Source: Flavobacteriaceae bacterium (GTDB lineage: Bacteria > Bacteroidota > Bacteroidia > Flavobacteriales > Flavobacteriaceae). Taken from it: a DNA stretch of 34,047 nucleotides. The stretch lies in assembly GCA_020627885.1 (NCBI GenBank), contig JAHDGB010000009.1, positions 1 to 34,047 of the forward strand, given 5' to 3'. The translations under genes and the position numbers were made by a program. This document shows, in pieces, positions 15,007 to 22,991 of the stretch; positions within the stretch are counted from its first letter, which is position 1, and the number at the start of each line of letters is the position of its first letter. The notes beneath the pieces are model-generated. The model was not told the DNA's origin. It saw only the letters and a list, made by a program, of their open reading frames with translations, and made no database searches.

Positions 15007-15037
15007 TTGTAATACTAAAGGTTGTTAAACAAATTTG
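15007..15037 (+). promoter_or_regulatory. Predicted promoter of array gene 1
   Basis: TTG (15007-15009), 20-bp spacer, CAAATTTG (15030-15037), close to the Bacteroidota -33/-7 pattern. AATACT in the spacer and TTTGCATCAA after the -7 box align with the promoters of array genes 3 and 5, but the ACTGAyTATCAGT palindrome is absent. Confidence 0.5.
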
Positions 15038-15075
15038 CATCAAAGCATTAACCAAATCTTAAAACCTAATCTACA

Positions 15076-15783
15076 ATGTTATATTCAAAATTCACATACA
15101 GTAAAAATTTCATAATTTTATTATTGCTTATTTTTTCAAGCCAAATTAATGTTACTGCTCAAGTTGGCATAGGGACTACTGAACCTTCACAATCATTACA
15201 TATAGCAGGAAGTACCTCTACGATAAGAGTAGAAGGTCTTAGTTCAACAAATAACAATTATAATAACGGTAGTACAGAAAGTGTAGTACACGTAAATTCT
15301 AATGGTGACTTCGTTTTAAAACCGCAATACCCTTTAAACTTAGTTTCTTTAATAGGGTCAAATTTTATAAACCCTCCTGCTAATATCGTAACCAATGATG
15401 GGGGGCCTGTTAATACTATTATAGCAAATGGTAGTTTCACCACTTCAAAAAACGGGATGGTGAATGTAGAATATGCAGTTGGAGCAAATCAAATTAAAAT
15501 GCCGGACTCCACCATTATAACTGATGGAGCTCCTAGACTTGTAGTTGTTAAGTTATATATAGATGGTGTTTATATTTCGAGAGACTCAAAAACATATACA
15601 AACCATCAAACAGGTACTGTTGTGGTAGGAACTTTAACCCTGAGTGCTTCTAATATGATTAATTTAGCTTCTGGACCACACACTTATGCCATACAGGCCA
15701 AAGTCTTTGGGGGTGAGTATCCTTTTCAAGCAGAATTTGGAGGTTCTTCAAACCTTCATAGGTTTTCGGTTATAGAACTTTAA
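15076..15783 (+). CDS. Secreted VGIGTT/DGAPR paralog 1 (235 aa)
   Basis: Family not recognised. A signal peptide (about residues 1-29, ending TAQ) is followed directly by VGIGTTEPSQSLHIAGS and IRVEGL (30-55). This resembles the head found at the start of many Bacteroidota tail-fibre-like or adhesin-like surface proteins. An Asn-rich stretch (58-65) and LKPQYP (81-86) lead to a C-terminal domain (about 105-235) of alternating beta-strand pattern: NGSFTTSKNGMV, DGAPR at 150-154, KLYIDG, NLASGPHTY and a final FGGSSNLHRFSVIEL. The strand order is reminiscent of C1q/TNF-like jelly rolls, which is a hypothesis only. There is no cysteine or tryptophan, no lipobox and no T9SS tail. First of five tandem paralogs. 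Confidence 0.85.
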   Translation: MLYSKFTYSKNFIILLLLIFSSQINVTAQVGIGTTEPSQSLHIAGSTSTIRVEGLSSTNNNYNNGSTESVVHVNSNGDFVLKPQYPLNLVSLIGSNFINPPANIVTNDGGPVNTIIANGSFTTSKNGMVNVEYAVGANQIKMPDSTIITDGAPRLVVVKLYIDGVYISRDSKTYTNHQTGTVVVGTLTLSASNMINLASGPHTYAIQAKVFGGEYPFQAEFGGSSNLHRFSVIEL

Positions 15784-15979
15784 ATTTAATATTCAAAATA
15801 TAAGTTAATATACTTAGTGTAATTAATTTCTCAATACATAAAATAGTCTATACGTTTTATCAAAAACAGTGGTGTGTGTTTTTTGTCGAAAAAAAAAGAA
15901 TTTCATCGAATAAAATTGTATATGTATGCAATATTTCGTTTACTTGATTTAAGTCTCCAAACATGAAACCTACTTTATA

Positions 15980-16690
15980 ATGCTGTACTCTATAATTACC
16001 AACAGTAAAAATTATACATTTTTTTTATTGTTATTTCTTCTTATTCAATTAAATATTTCTGCCCAAGTTGGCATAGGAACCACAAGCCCTTCGCAATCTT
16101 TGCATGTTGCAGGAAGCACATCAACCATAAGAGTTGAAGGTCTTAACTCTGCTAATAATGCTAATAACGATGGTATTACAGAAAGTGCACTTCATGTAGA
16201 CTCTAATGGCGATTTAGTCTTAAAACCTCAATTTCCTATGATATTAACCTCATTAACAGGTACCAGTCTTATACCTACCCCTATTGAAATTGAATCTCCT
16301 ACAGGAAGTGTTGTATATACTGACGTAGCTAGTGGCAATTTTACAAATTCAAAAAATGGAGTAGTAATTATAGAATTTAATGTTCAAGTTGGCAGTATTA
16401 GCCAAACTGATGGATCTATTATAGATGATGGTGCTCCTCGATTTTTAATTTTAGATTTACGCATAGATGGTACGCTTATTACTAGAGACTCACACATATA
16501 TACAAATTACTCTACAGGAGCTGATATTGCAGGTGGATCATTAACACTTAGTGGTTTTACTATGATGAACTTAACAGCTGGATTACATACATTTAAACTT
16601 AGAGGAGGGGTTTATGGTAATGACTATAACGTCGAAGCAACATTTGGATCCTCCTCTATTATAAATAAAGTTGTAATTGTTGAACAATAA
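15980..16690 (+). CDS. Secreted VGIGTT/DGAPR paralog 2 (236 aa)
   Basis: Same architecture as its neighbours: signal peptide to about residue 29 (ISAQ), VGIGTTSPSQSLHVAGS, STIRVEGLN, Asn-rich spacer, LKPQFP, then the beta-rich domain with NSKNGVV, DDGAPR, LRIDG, LHTF and a terminal FGSSSIINKVVIVEQ. It departs most from the others in the C-terminal domain (phenylalanine in HTF, asparagine/lysine near the end). No cysteine or tryptophan. The 196-bp gap after gene 1 contains ATCGAATAAAATTG (15905-15918), which matches the -33 region of gene 3's promoter, but the -7 box is poor, so promoter strength is uncertain. Function unknown. Confidence 0.85.
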   Translation: MLYSIITNSKNYTFFLLLFLLIQLNISAQVGIGTTSPSQSLHVAGSTSTIRVEGLNSANNANNDGITESALHVDSNGDLVLKPQFPMILTSLTGTSLIPTPIEIESPTGSVVYTDVASGNFTNSKNGVVIIEFNVQVGSISQTDGSIIDDGAPRFLILDLRIDGTLITRDSHIYTNYSTGADIAGGSLTLSGFTMMNLTAGLHTFKLRGGVYGNDYNVEATFGSSSIINKVVIVEQ

Positions 16691-16933
16691 AGATATAAAT
16701 TAAGCCTTATACCAAAAAAAAGATTTTATTAAGCCCGCACCCTTAATTTTAAAGGTTGCTCGTTAAATTAATAATTTATCTCAAAACATCCCCCCTCTCT
16801 ATACAAAGTGAAAAATTTAGATTATTTATTTTTATTGCGTTTAAAAAAAGAAACTGCGTACTCTTTTCAATAACTCTCAATGCATTTACTCTTTAATACA
16901 AAAAAAACTATTCATCGAGGATATATTCATATA
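16691..16933. other. Intergenic region between array genes 2 and 3
   Basis: AT-rich with a short C-run (about 16790-16796). I see no open frame, RNA gene or clear terminator. It runs into the gene 3 promoter. Confidence 0.5.
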
Positions 16934-16976
16934 AACGAGTAAAATTGGAACACTGACTATCAGTCAGTTATATTTG
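16934..16976 (+). promoter_or_regulatory. Promoter of array gene 3 with palindromic operator
   Basis: AACGAGTAAAATTG (16934-16947) supplies the -33 TTG; a 21-bp spacer follows, then TATATTTG (16969-16976), a perfect -7 box. The spacer holds a perfect 17-bp palindrome, ACTGACT-ATC-AGTCAGT (16952-16968), ending directly at the -7 box. ACTGAyTATCAGT recurs at the same position before array gene 5. Confidence 0.75.
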
Positions 16977-17021
16977 TATCAATATTAATTGATACCCCAA
17001 TATCTATTAAAAAAACCTACG

Positions 17022-17738
17022 ATGTTATATTCAAAATTTACTTACAGTAAAAACATTTCCGTTTTACTATTAATACTCATTTTTAGCCAATTTAATATTT
17101 CTGCCCAAGTAGGAATTGGAACTACCAGCCCGCAACAAAAAATACACGTTGCTGGAAAAACGTCTACTATTAGAGTTGAAGGCTTAAATGCCACTAATAA
17201 CATTAATAATACTGGCTTAACAGAAAGTCTTTTATATGTTGACAGTAATGGTAATTTAACTGTAAAACCTCAATACCCTTTGGGTTTAGTATCAATAACT
17301 GGTAGTGATTTTATAAGTACTCCTTCAGAAATAATAACCACAACAGGTGACACCGTTATTAAAACAATTTCAAGTGGCAGCTTCACAACCACAAAAGATG
17401 GTTATATTAGAGTAGACTATGGAACAGGCGTGACAGATCTTACAATGCCCGACCTTTCAAATATCGTCGATGGAGCTCCTAGAGTAATTGCATTAGCATT
17501 ATTTATAGAAGGCAATTATGTCTCAGCTACTTCACAAATATATTCAAACCATACTGGATTTACTGGAGGAGATATTGCTAACGGCATAATACCTCTTAAT
17601 AATACCAATTTAATTAAGACAACTGCTGGGACTCATACCTACACTATAAAAGGGATGGTTTTTGGCAAAGATTATCCATTTAAAGCTGTTTTTGGAACCT
17701 CATCAAATATAGACAGTTTTTCAGTTATAGAATATTAA
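17022..17738 (+). CDS. Secreted VGIGTT/DGAPR paralog 3 (238 aa)
   Basis: The start is set at ATG 17022 (MLYSKFTYSKN), not the TTG 33 bp upstream, because the N terminus then aligns with paralog 1 and the CCTACG-ATG leader aligns with paralog 5. Signal peptide to about residue 30 (ISAQ), then VGIGTTSPQQKIHVAGK, STIRVEGLN, LKPQYP-equivalent VKPQYP, a beta-rich domain with TTKDGYI, VDGAPR, LFIEG, GTHTYTIKG and FGTSSNIDSFSVIEY. The first 32 bases of the gene match paralog 1 at all but two positions, although the mature domains have diverged. No cysteine or tryptophan. It probably forms a transcription unit with paralog 4. Function unknown. Confidence 0.85.
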   Translation: MLYSKFTYSKNISVLLLILIFSQFNISAQVGIGTTSPQQKIHVAGKTSTIRVEGLNATNNINNTGLTESLLYVDSNGNLTVKPQYPLGLVSITGSDFISTPSEIITTTGDTVIKTISSGSFTTTKDGYIRVDYGTGVTDLTMPDLSNIVDGAPRVIALALFIEGNYVSATSQIYSNHTGFTGGDIANGIIPLNNTNLIKTTAGTHTYTIKGMVFGKDYPFKAVFGTSSNIDSFSVIEY

Positions 17739-17803
17739 TATAATAAACATTATAAATTATGTTAACTAATAAACAAATTATACTATTATTTAAAAATTTT
17801 AAA

Positions 17804-18493
17804 ATGAAAAACAATTATTCGTTTTTTATATTAATTCTATTCATATTATTTCAGATAAACGTTTCTGCCCAAATTGGAATAGGCACCTCTTCCCCCGAAA
17901 AAGAATTACATGTTGCTGGATCAAATTCTACCATTAGAATTGATGGCTTAAATTCTGAAAATAACTCCAATAATAATGGAGAAACTGAAAGTGTCTTATT
18001 TGTAAATTCTAATGGAGATTTTACTTTAAAACCACAATACCCACTAGAGTTAGTTTCCAAAATAGGTTCAGAAGTTGTAAGTCCTGCCATTGAACTTGTC
18101 GCTTTATCTGATGACGCTACTGCCATTTTAAATAATGGAAGCTTTACTACCACAAAAAATGGGATGATAAGTATTGAATACGCAATCGTAGCAACAAACA
18201 TACAAATGCCTGATTCTTCACGCATTGAAGATGGCGCACCTAGAATTCTTGGTTTAATTTTATATATTGACGGAGTAAAAGTTTCTAGAACTACAAAATC
18301 TTACATTAACTCATCCATAGGAGGAGGTATTGCCTCTGGAAAAATTCGCCTTAATGGATTTAATATGATTAATTTAGCTGCTGGATCACATACTTATAAA
18401 ATAGAAGCGTTGATATATGGATACGATTACGGTATTAAAGCCGATTTTGGAGGGTCTTCTAGGAGTAATAGGTTAGTAATGATTGAGCATTAA
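17804..18493 (+). CDS. Secreted VGIGTT/DGAPR paralog 4 (229 aa)
   Basis: The start is set at ATG 17804 (MKNNYSFFILILF), which gives a standard signal peptide ending VSAQ. An in-frame ATG at 17759 would add 15 unmatched residues. The mature protein follows the family pattern: IGIGTSSPEKELHVAGS, STIRIDGLN, LKPQYP, TTKNGMI, EDGAPR, LYIDG, NLAAGSHTYKIEA and FGGSSRSNRLVMIEH. No cysteine or tryptophan. It starts 65 bp after paralog 3 with no recognisable promoter or terminator between, so the two are probably cotranscribed. It lacks the MLYSK-type N terminus of the other four, which supports a different promoter history. Function unknown. Confidence 0.85.
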   Translation: MKNNYSFFILILFILFQINVSAQIGIGTSSPEKELHVAGSNSTIRIDGLNSENNSNNNGETESVLFVNSNGDFTLKPQYPLELVSKIGSEVVSPAIELVALSDDATAILNNGSFTTTKNGMISIEYAIVATNIQMPDSSRIEDGAPRILGLILYIDGVKVSRTTKSYINSSIGGGIASGKIRLNGFNMINLAAGSHTYKIEALIYGYDYGIKADFGGSSRSNRLVMIEH

Positions 18494-18884
18494 AATAGCC
18501 CAACCTTTAACTACTTTGCTTTTAAAATTAAGTTTAAATTTATTTTTTTACAGGTTTAAATACTATTTCTCAAAATAAGATTATTCATTAAAAATTTTAT
18601 TTTCCATTTATCTTTCTCTAAAAAATCTTCTTTTTATTTTTGTTTTTTTACGCAAAAAAAAAAAAAAATACTACCTACAATCATACTTAATTCTCATAGT
18701 AAAACCTTTAGTTAAAAAACTATTACTATCTTTCCTTTTATAATAAATACCTAATTTAATATTCATAAAAACTATATTTTTTATCATTACCAAATATGTG
18801 TTTATCTCTCATTAATACTAAGCTAATTAAATACACATTTTAGCTGTGAAAACCGCCTATTTTTATCGATAAATTCACCTGATC
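18494..18884. other. Intergenic region between array genes 4 and 5
   Basis: Very AT-rich. It contains an uninterrupted run of 15 A (18654-18668) and several T-rich stretches that may help end transcription of genes 3 and 4. No open frame above about 15 codons and no RNA gene recognised. Confidence 0.5.
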
Positions 18885-18926
18885 ATCGAATATGTTTCAA
18901 TACTGATTATCAGTTACTTATATTTG
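18885..18926 (+). promoter_or_regulatory. Promoter of array gene 5 with palindromic operator
   Basis: ATCGAATA (18885-18892, shared exactly with the segment before gene 2), a degenerate -33 region (GTTTC), and TATATTTG (18919-18926) as the -7 box. ACTGAT-T-ATCAGT (18902-18914) is a perfect palindrome that starts 17 bp before the -7 box, exactly as before gene 3. Confidence 0.75.
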
Positions 18927-18971
18927 TTTCAGTATTAAATGCGCCCTATTATCAATTTAAATAAGCCTACG

Positions 18972-19682
18972 ATGTTAAACTCAAAAATTACTATAAGTAA
19001 AAGCCTTTCTATTTTATTATTATTTTTTATCCTAAGCCAACTAAATGTTATTGCGCAAGTAGGAATAGCAACCACTGATCCTCAAGAACAATTACATATT
19101 GCTGGAAGCAATTCTACCATTAGAATAGAAGGATTAAATGCTTCTAACAATTCAAATAACAACGGAATAACTGAAAGTCCAGTATATGTCGATTCATATG
19201 GTGATCTCGTATTAAAACCACAATATCCTAAAAGCCTAGTTTCTAAAACAGGCACTGACTTTATCCCTACTCCAACAGTTGTGAGTACTTATGATGGAGA
19301 TATTGTATACACAACACTTGCAAATGGTAATTTTACAACCTCAAAAAACGGTATGGTTAGTATAGAATACTCTGTTGGCGCATCAGAATTTGTTGATTTT
19401 GATGGCCTTATCGTAGCAGATGGCGCTCCTAGAGTTACAGGAATAATACTATACATTGATGGTGTACTTGTTTCCAGATCCTCTCAGGCATATAATAATT
19501 TAACTACTGTAGGAGGCATTGCTAGTGGTATACTTGTGTTTAATAATAGCCGTATGATAAACCTCTCTTCTGGCTTACATACATATAAAATAGAAGCTTT
19601 TGTATTCGGTAATACCTATGCCTTTGAAAGTACCTTTGGAGACTCTGGTTATATAGATCGATTGGGTATAGTAGAATTTTAA
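18972..19682 (+). CDS. Secreted VGIGTT/DGAPR paralog 5 (236 aa)
   Basis: The start is set at ATG 18972 (MLNSKITISKS); an in-frame ATG at 18939 would add 11 residues without counterpart in paralogs 1 and 2, and it lies inside the expected leader. Signal peptide to about residue 28 (VIAQ), then VGIATTDPQEQLHIAGS (Gly-to-Ala in the VGIGTT motif), STIRIEGLN, LKPQYP, TSKNGMV, ADGAPR, LYIDG, NLSSGLHTYKIEA and FGDSGYIDRLGIVEF. No cysteine or tryptophan. Last member of the array. Function unknown; the separate, operator-bearing promoter suggests regulated expression. Confidence 0.85.
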   Translation: MLNSKITISKSLSILLLFFILSQLNVIAQVGIATTDPQEQLHIAGSNSTIRIEGLNASNNSNNNGITESPVYVDSYGDLVLKPQYPKSLVSKTGTDFIPTPTVVSTYDGDIVYTTLANGNFTTSKNGMVSIEYSVGASEFVDFDGLIVADGAPRVTGIILYIDGVLVSRSSQAYNNLTTVGGIASGILVFNNSRMINLSSGLHTYKIEAFVFGNTYAFESTFGDSGYIDRLGIVEF

Positions 19683-19767
19683 TACTCATTAGCAATTATT
19701 TACCTTTACTTCTGAGAAAGCGTTTTCATTTTTATGACGACAGTATATATAAACTCGAATAGAAAAT

Positions 19768-20145
19768 ATGAAACTATACACTTTTATTCCTAAAAAGCTT
19801 AAGTTATATTTTAATACAGAATTATCGAGCTATAGAACCGAGCTCAAAAAAGGCAATTTAGAACAAGCTTGGCTCCATCTAGAACGCGCTCATATAATTG
19901 GACAAAAATACCCTATAACTCATTCGTTAGTACACTGGAAAATGCTATGCTTCGGAATTAAAATAAAAAGTAAAAAAGAAATTATAGGGCAAATCCCCCG
20001 TTTACTCTTTGGTGGTGTAAAATCTTTTGTTGGAAAAATCCCAATAGGAAACCCAGGTGGTGCAAATGTCCCCCCTTTAAAACCATTCCCTATAGAAAAA
20101 GAATTGCAAGACGTTTTTATTAAAGCAGGAATAAACCTAACGTAA
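19768..20145 (+). CDS. DUF3703 family protein
   Basis: A 125-aa soluble protein. I recognise the DUF3703 pattern: HLERAHIIGQKYPITHSLVHWKML (two histidine-containing helices, about residues 37-60), a middle GQIPRLLFGGVKSF segment, and the conserved IGNPGGANVPPLKPFPI tail (about 92-108). The function of the family is not established; the spaced histidines and glutamate could bind metal (inference). It lies 85 bp after the last array gene, with no promoter that I can place confidently, so some readthrough from the array is possible. Confidence 0.85.
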   Translation: MKLYTFIPKKLKLYFNTELSSYRTELKKGNLEQAWLHLERAHIIGQKYPITHSLVHWKMLCFGIKIKSKKEIIGQIPRLLFGGVKSFVGKIPIGNPGGANVPPLKPFPIEKELQDVFIKAGINLT

Positions 20146-20295
20146 AACAAATAAATATATCTCCACATATTCTTTAAAATTTATTTAAGGAAAAATAATA
20201 GTTTTACTCAAAAAAGCTTAATTATTAATCTTTATAGTCGTTTTTATTAAGCCGTATAAATGGTATTCTTTAAAAAAGAAGCTATTTTTGCACTT

Positions 20296-21708
20296 ATGTC
20301 AAGAAGAAAAAATAGAAAGCAAGTATTTACAAATGTAGAAGTCATCGATGCAGGTGCAAAAGGAAAAACAGTTGCAAAAGCTCCAGATGGACGTATTATC
20401 TTTTTACCAAATGCTGTACCTGGTGATGTTGTAGATGTCCAAACTTTTAAAAAAAGAAAAGCATATTTTGAAGGTAAGGCCACTGTTTTTCATAAACTGA
20501 GTGAAAAACGTGTTGAACCTGCCTGTGAGCATTTTGGAACTTGTGGGGGCTGCAAGTGGCAAGACATGGGCTATGAGCATCAACTTTATTTTAAACAAAA
20601 AGAAATAGTTAATAATCTTACCCGATTAGGACATTTAGAGTTACCTGAAGTAACTCCAATTATAGGTGCTCAAGAACAGTATTTTTATAGAAACAAAATG
20701 GAATTTTCTTTTAGCGATAGCCGTTGGTTAACCCTTGAAGAAATTCAATCTGATGAAGATTTAGGCGATAAAAATGCATTAGGCTTTCATATCCCTGGTA
20801 TGTGGGATAAAATATTAGATATAAATAAGTGCCATTTACAAGCAGCCCCTTCTAATGCAATTAGAAATGCTGTAAAGCAATTTGCTATAGATAATGAATT
20901 AGATTTTTTTAATACTAGAAACCAAACAGGTTTACTAAGAACACTAATGATTAGAACCTCTTCTACTGGAGATATTATGGTATTAATCCAGTTTTTTAAA
21001 GAAGATGAGTCCAAACGTAAATTATTATTAAATTATATAGCGGAAACATTTCCGAAAATAACAGCTTTGCTATATGTAATTAACAGTAAAGCAAATGATA
21101 CCATTTATGACCAAAAAGTAATATGCTACAAAGGACAAGATCATATTTTTGAAGAAATGGAAGGCTTGCGTTTTAAAATAAATGCAAAGTCATTTTACCA
21201 AACAAATTCAGCGCAAGCTTACGAACTTTATAAATTAACTAGGGCTTTTGCAGAACTTAAAGGAAATGAGCTTGTGTACGATTTATATACCGGAACAGGT
21301 ACAATTGCTCAGTTTGTAGCAAAGCAAGCTCATAAAGTAATAGGTGTTGAAGCCGTTCCAGATGCTATTATAGCTGCAAAAGAAAATGCACAATTAAATG
21401 GAATAGATAACGTCGATTTCTTTGTAGGTGATATGAAAAATGTTTTTAACGAAGAGTTTATTAATACTCACGGACATCCAGATGTTATTATTACAGATCC
21501 GCCTAGAGATGGTATGCACAAAGATGTAGTTAAACAAATTTTAAAGATTTCACCTAAAAAAATTGTATACGTAAGTTGTAATAGTGCAACACAAGCAAGA
21601 GATCTTGCTTTAATGGATAAAATCTATAAAATAACTAAAGTGCAACCAGTAGATATGTTTCCACAAACCTACCATACTGAAAATATTGTACTTTTGGAAA
21701 AACGATAA
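20296..21708 (+). CDS. rlmD: 23S rRNA (uracil-5-)-methyltransferase, RlmD/RumA type
   Basis: SAM-dependent m5U methyltransferase acting on 23S rRNA (U1939 in E. coli numbering). Order: N-terminal TRAM-like OB fold (about 5-65); Fe-S cysteines in CEHFGTCGGC (near 75-84) with a fourth in INKCHLQ; SAM-binding LYTGTGTIAQF; ITDPPRDGM; and the nucleophile in VSCNSATQARDL near the C terminus. The start is chosen at ATG 20296 (MSRRKNRKQ), giving 470 aa. An in-frame ATG at 20260 exists, but a -7 box TATTTTTG (20283-20290) lies between the two, so transcription probably begins after the upstream codon and yields a nearly leaderless mRNA. Related RlmC/TrmA enzymes cannot be fully excluded. Confidence 0.93.
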   Translation: MSRRKNRKQVFTNVEVIDAGAKGKTVAKAPDGRIIFLPNAVPGDVVDVQTFKKRKAYFEGKATVFHKLSEKRVEPACEHFGTCGGCKWQDMGYEHQLYFKQKEIVNNLTRLGHLELPEVTPIIGAQEQYFYRNKMEFSFSDSRWLTLEEIQSDEDLGDKNALGFHIPGMWDKILDINKCHLQAAPSNAIRNAVKQFAIDNELDFFNTRNQTGLLRTLMIRTSSTGDIMVLIQFFKEDESKRKLLLNYIAETFPKITALLYVINSKANDTIYDQKVICYKGQDHIFEEMEGLRFKINAKSFYQTNSAQAYELYKLTRAFAELKGNELVYDLYTGTGTIAQFVAKQAHKVIGVEAVPDAIIAAKENAQLNGIDNVDFFVGDMKNVFNEEFINTHGHPDVIITDPPRDGMHKDVVKQILKISPKKIVYVSCNSATQARDLALMDKIYKITKVQPVDMFPQTYHTENIVLLEKR

Positions 21709-21754
21709 ACAAGATAGACAATTGCATCATAAAACATATAAAACAAAGTTTAAA

Positions 21755-22264
21755 TTGAAAAAAACACTTATTTTACTTCTATGCGTGTTCTCTTTTTTAA
21801 ATTGTGAAAAAGACGACTTATGTGCAGCAGAAACACCTACTACACCCAGACTCATTATAGATTTTTACAACGTTTCTGAACAAGCTAACCAAAAAAATGT
21901 CCCTACATTAATTGCTAAAGGTGTAGATAATGATCAAATACTAGAAAACTATAAAGCGACAACATCTAACCAAGTCATATTACCTTTAAAAACTAATGAA
22001 GATAGTACACAATTTAGCCTTTATAACAGTGGAGAATTAGATGACAATGGCAATATAATTGCAGGAAATGAAGACATTTTAACCATTACTTACAAGCGTG
22101 AAGAAGTATTTATTTCTAGAGCTTGTGGCTATAAAACCGTTTTTAAAGATATTGCAATTGTAGATGAAAATGATACCGATAAATGGATCCAATTTATACA
22201 ACCGCTTAATGATAATCAATCTGTAGAAGATGAGACAACAACACACTTTAAACTTTTTCATTAA
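21755..22264 (+). CDS. DUF6452 family lipoprotein
   Basis: A lipoprotein of about 169 aa. The start is set at TTG 21755, which gives KKTLILLLCVFSFLNC: a compact signal peptide with a lipobox cysteine, followed by EKDDLCAAE. A longer frame opens at TTG 21686 inside rlmD but adds 23 residues ahead of the signal peptide. The TTPRLIIDFYN segment and the C-terminal cysteine in SRACGYKT match what I know as DUF6452, found near rlmD in Flavobacteriaceae. It follows rlmD by 46 bp and overlaps the next gene by 35 bp, so all three are likely cotranscribed. Function unknown; envelope location. Confidence 0.85.
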   Translation: MKKTLILLLCVFSFLNCEKDDLCAAETPTTPRLIIDFYNVSEQANQKNVPTLIAKGVDNDQILENYKATTSNQVILPLKTNEDSTQFSLYNSGELDDNGNIIAGNEDILTITYKREEVFISRACGYKTVFKDIAIVDENDTDKWIQFIQPLNDNQSVEDETTTHFKLFH

Positions 22265-22991
22265 GCTCATTTTTGTGCTTGTGCTTTGTCATTCTACTTA
22301 TGCTCAAAGTGAAAAAAGTAATAAAAAACAAACTAAAGAGGATAAACCAAAAGAATATAAACAAAAATATGGTTTAAGAATTGGTACAGATCTAAGCAAG
22401 ATAATACGATCTCATTTTGATCATGATTTTAATGGATTAGAATTATTAGGGGACTATCGTATTACACAAAGTTGGTATATAGCTGGAGAAATTGGAAGTG
22501 AAAAAAAAACAACAAATACAGATAATTTAGAGGTAGAAACAACTGGTAATTATTTTAAAGCAGGTGCCGATTATAATTTTTTCGACAATTGGTTTGGTAT
22601 GGAAAACATGATTTATAGTGGCTTTAGAATTGGAGCTAGTACTTTTAACCATGAAAGAAAACAATTTTCAACATATAATGTAAACCCATATTGGCCAGTG
22701 CAATTTGAAAATAATACTCCAAAAGAATTTAAAGGGCTGTCTGCCGTTTGGTTAGAGTTCATAATGGGAATTAAAGCCGAATTATTGAATAATTTATATT
22801 TAGGTGTTAACGTACAATTAAAAAGAAGTGTTTCTCAAAATAAACCAGATAATTTCGATAACTTATACATTTCTGGGTTTAATAGAACCTATGGTGGTTC
22901 TAAATTTGGAGTAGGTTACGGTTATAATATTTCCTATCTAATTCCATTATATAAAAAATCTAAAAAAAAGACAAAAGAAGAAGGTAATTAA
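22230..22991 (+). CDS. DUF6048 family outer-membrane-type protein
   Basis: 253 aa with a signal peptide (about residues 10-26, ending TYAQ), a lysine-rich linker, then a beta-barrel-like region: YGLRIGTDLSKIIRS near 45-60, GDYRITQSWYIAGEIGSE, YFKAGADYNFFDNWFGMENM and a final strand YGYNISYLIPLY. This matches the family I know as DUF6048, usually paired with DUF6452 next to rlmD. The gene starts inside the DUF6452 gene (35 bp overlap), suggesting translational coupling and joint function in the outer membrane. Its last 4 bp overlap the end of tsaC on the other strand. Function unknown. Confidence 0.85.
   Translation: MRQQHTLNFFIKLIFVLVLCHSTYAQSEKSNKKQTKEDKPKEYKQKYGLRIGTDLSKIIRSHFDHDFNGLELLGDYRITQSWYIAGEIGSEKKTTNTDNLEVETTGNYFKAGADYNFFDNWFGMENMIYSGFRIGASTFNHERKQFSTYNVNPYWPVQFENNTPKEFKGLSAVWLEFIMGIKAELLNNLYLGVNVQLKRSVSQNKPDNFDNLYISGFNRTYGGSKFGVGYGYNISYLIPLYKKSKKKTKEEGN

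Noticed and set aside
17851-18225. Minus-strand open frame of 124 codons in array gene 4
   Set aside because: It is antisense to a clear family member, and I see no comparable conserved protein in it.
18654-18668. Run of 15 A as a phase-variation tract
   Set aside because: It lies more than 200 bp from the next promoter and outside any coding region, so slippage would have no obvious effect. It may also be a sequencing-length uncertainty.
15076-19682. Array as a mobile element or phage tail-fibre module
   Set aside because: The head motif resembles tail-fibre-like proteins, but there are no phage structural genes, integrase, transposase, flanking repeats or attachment sites. All copies have signal peptides.
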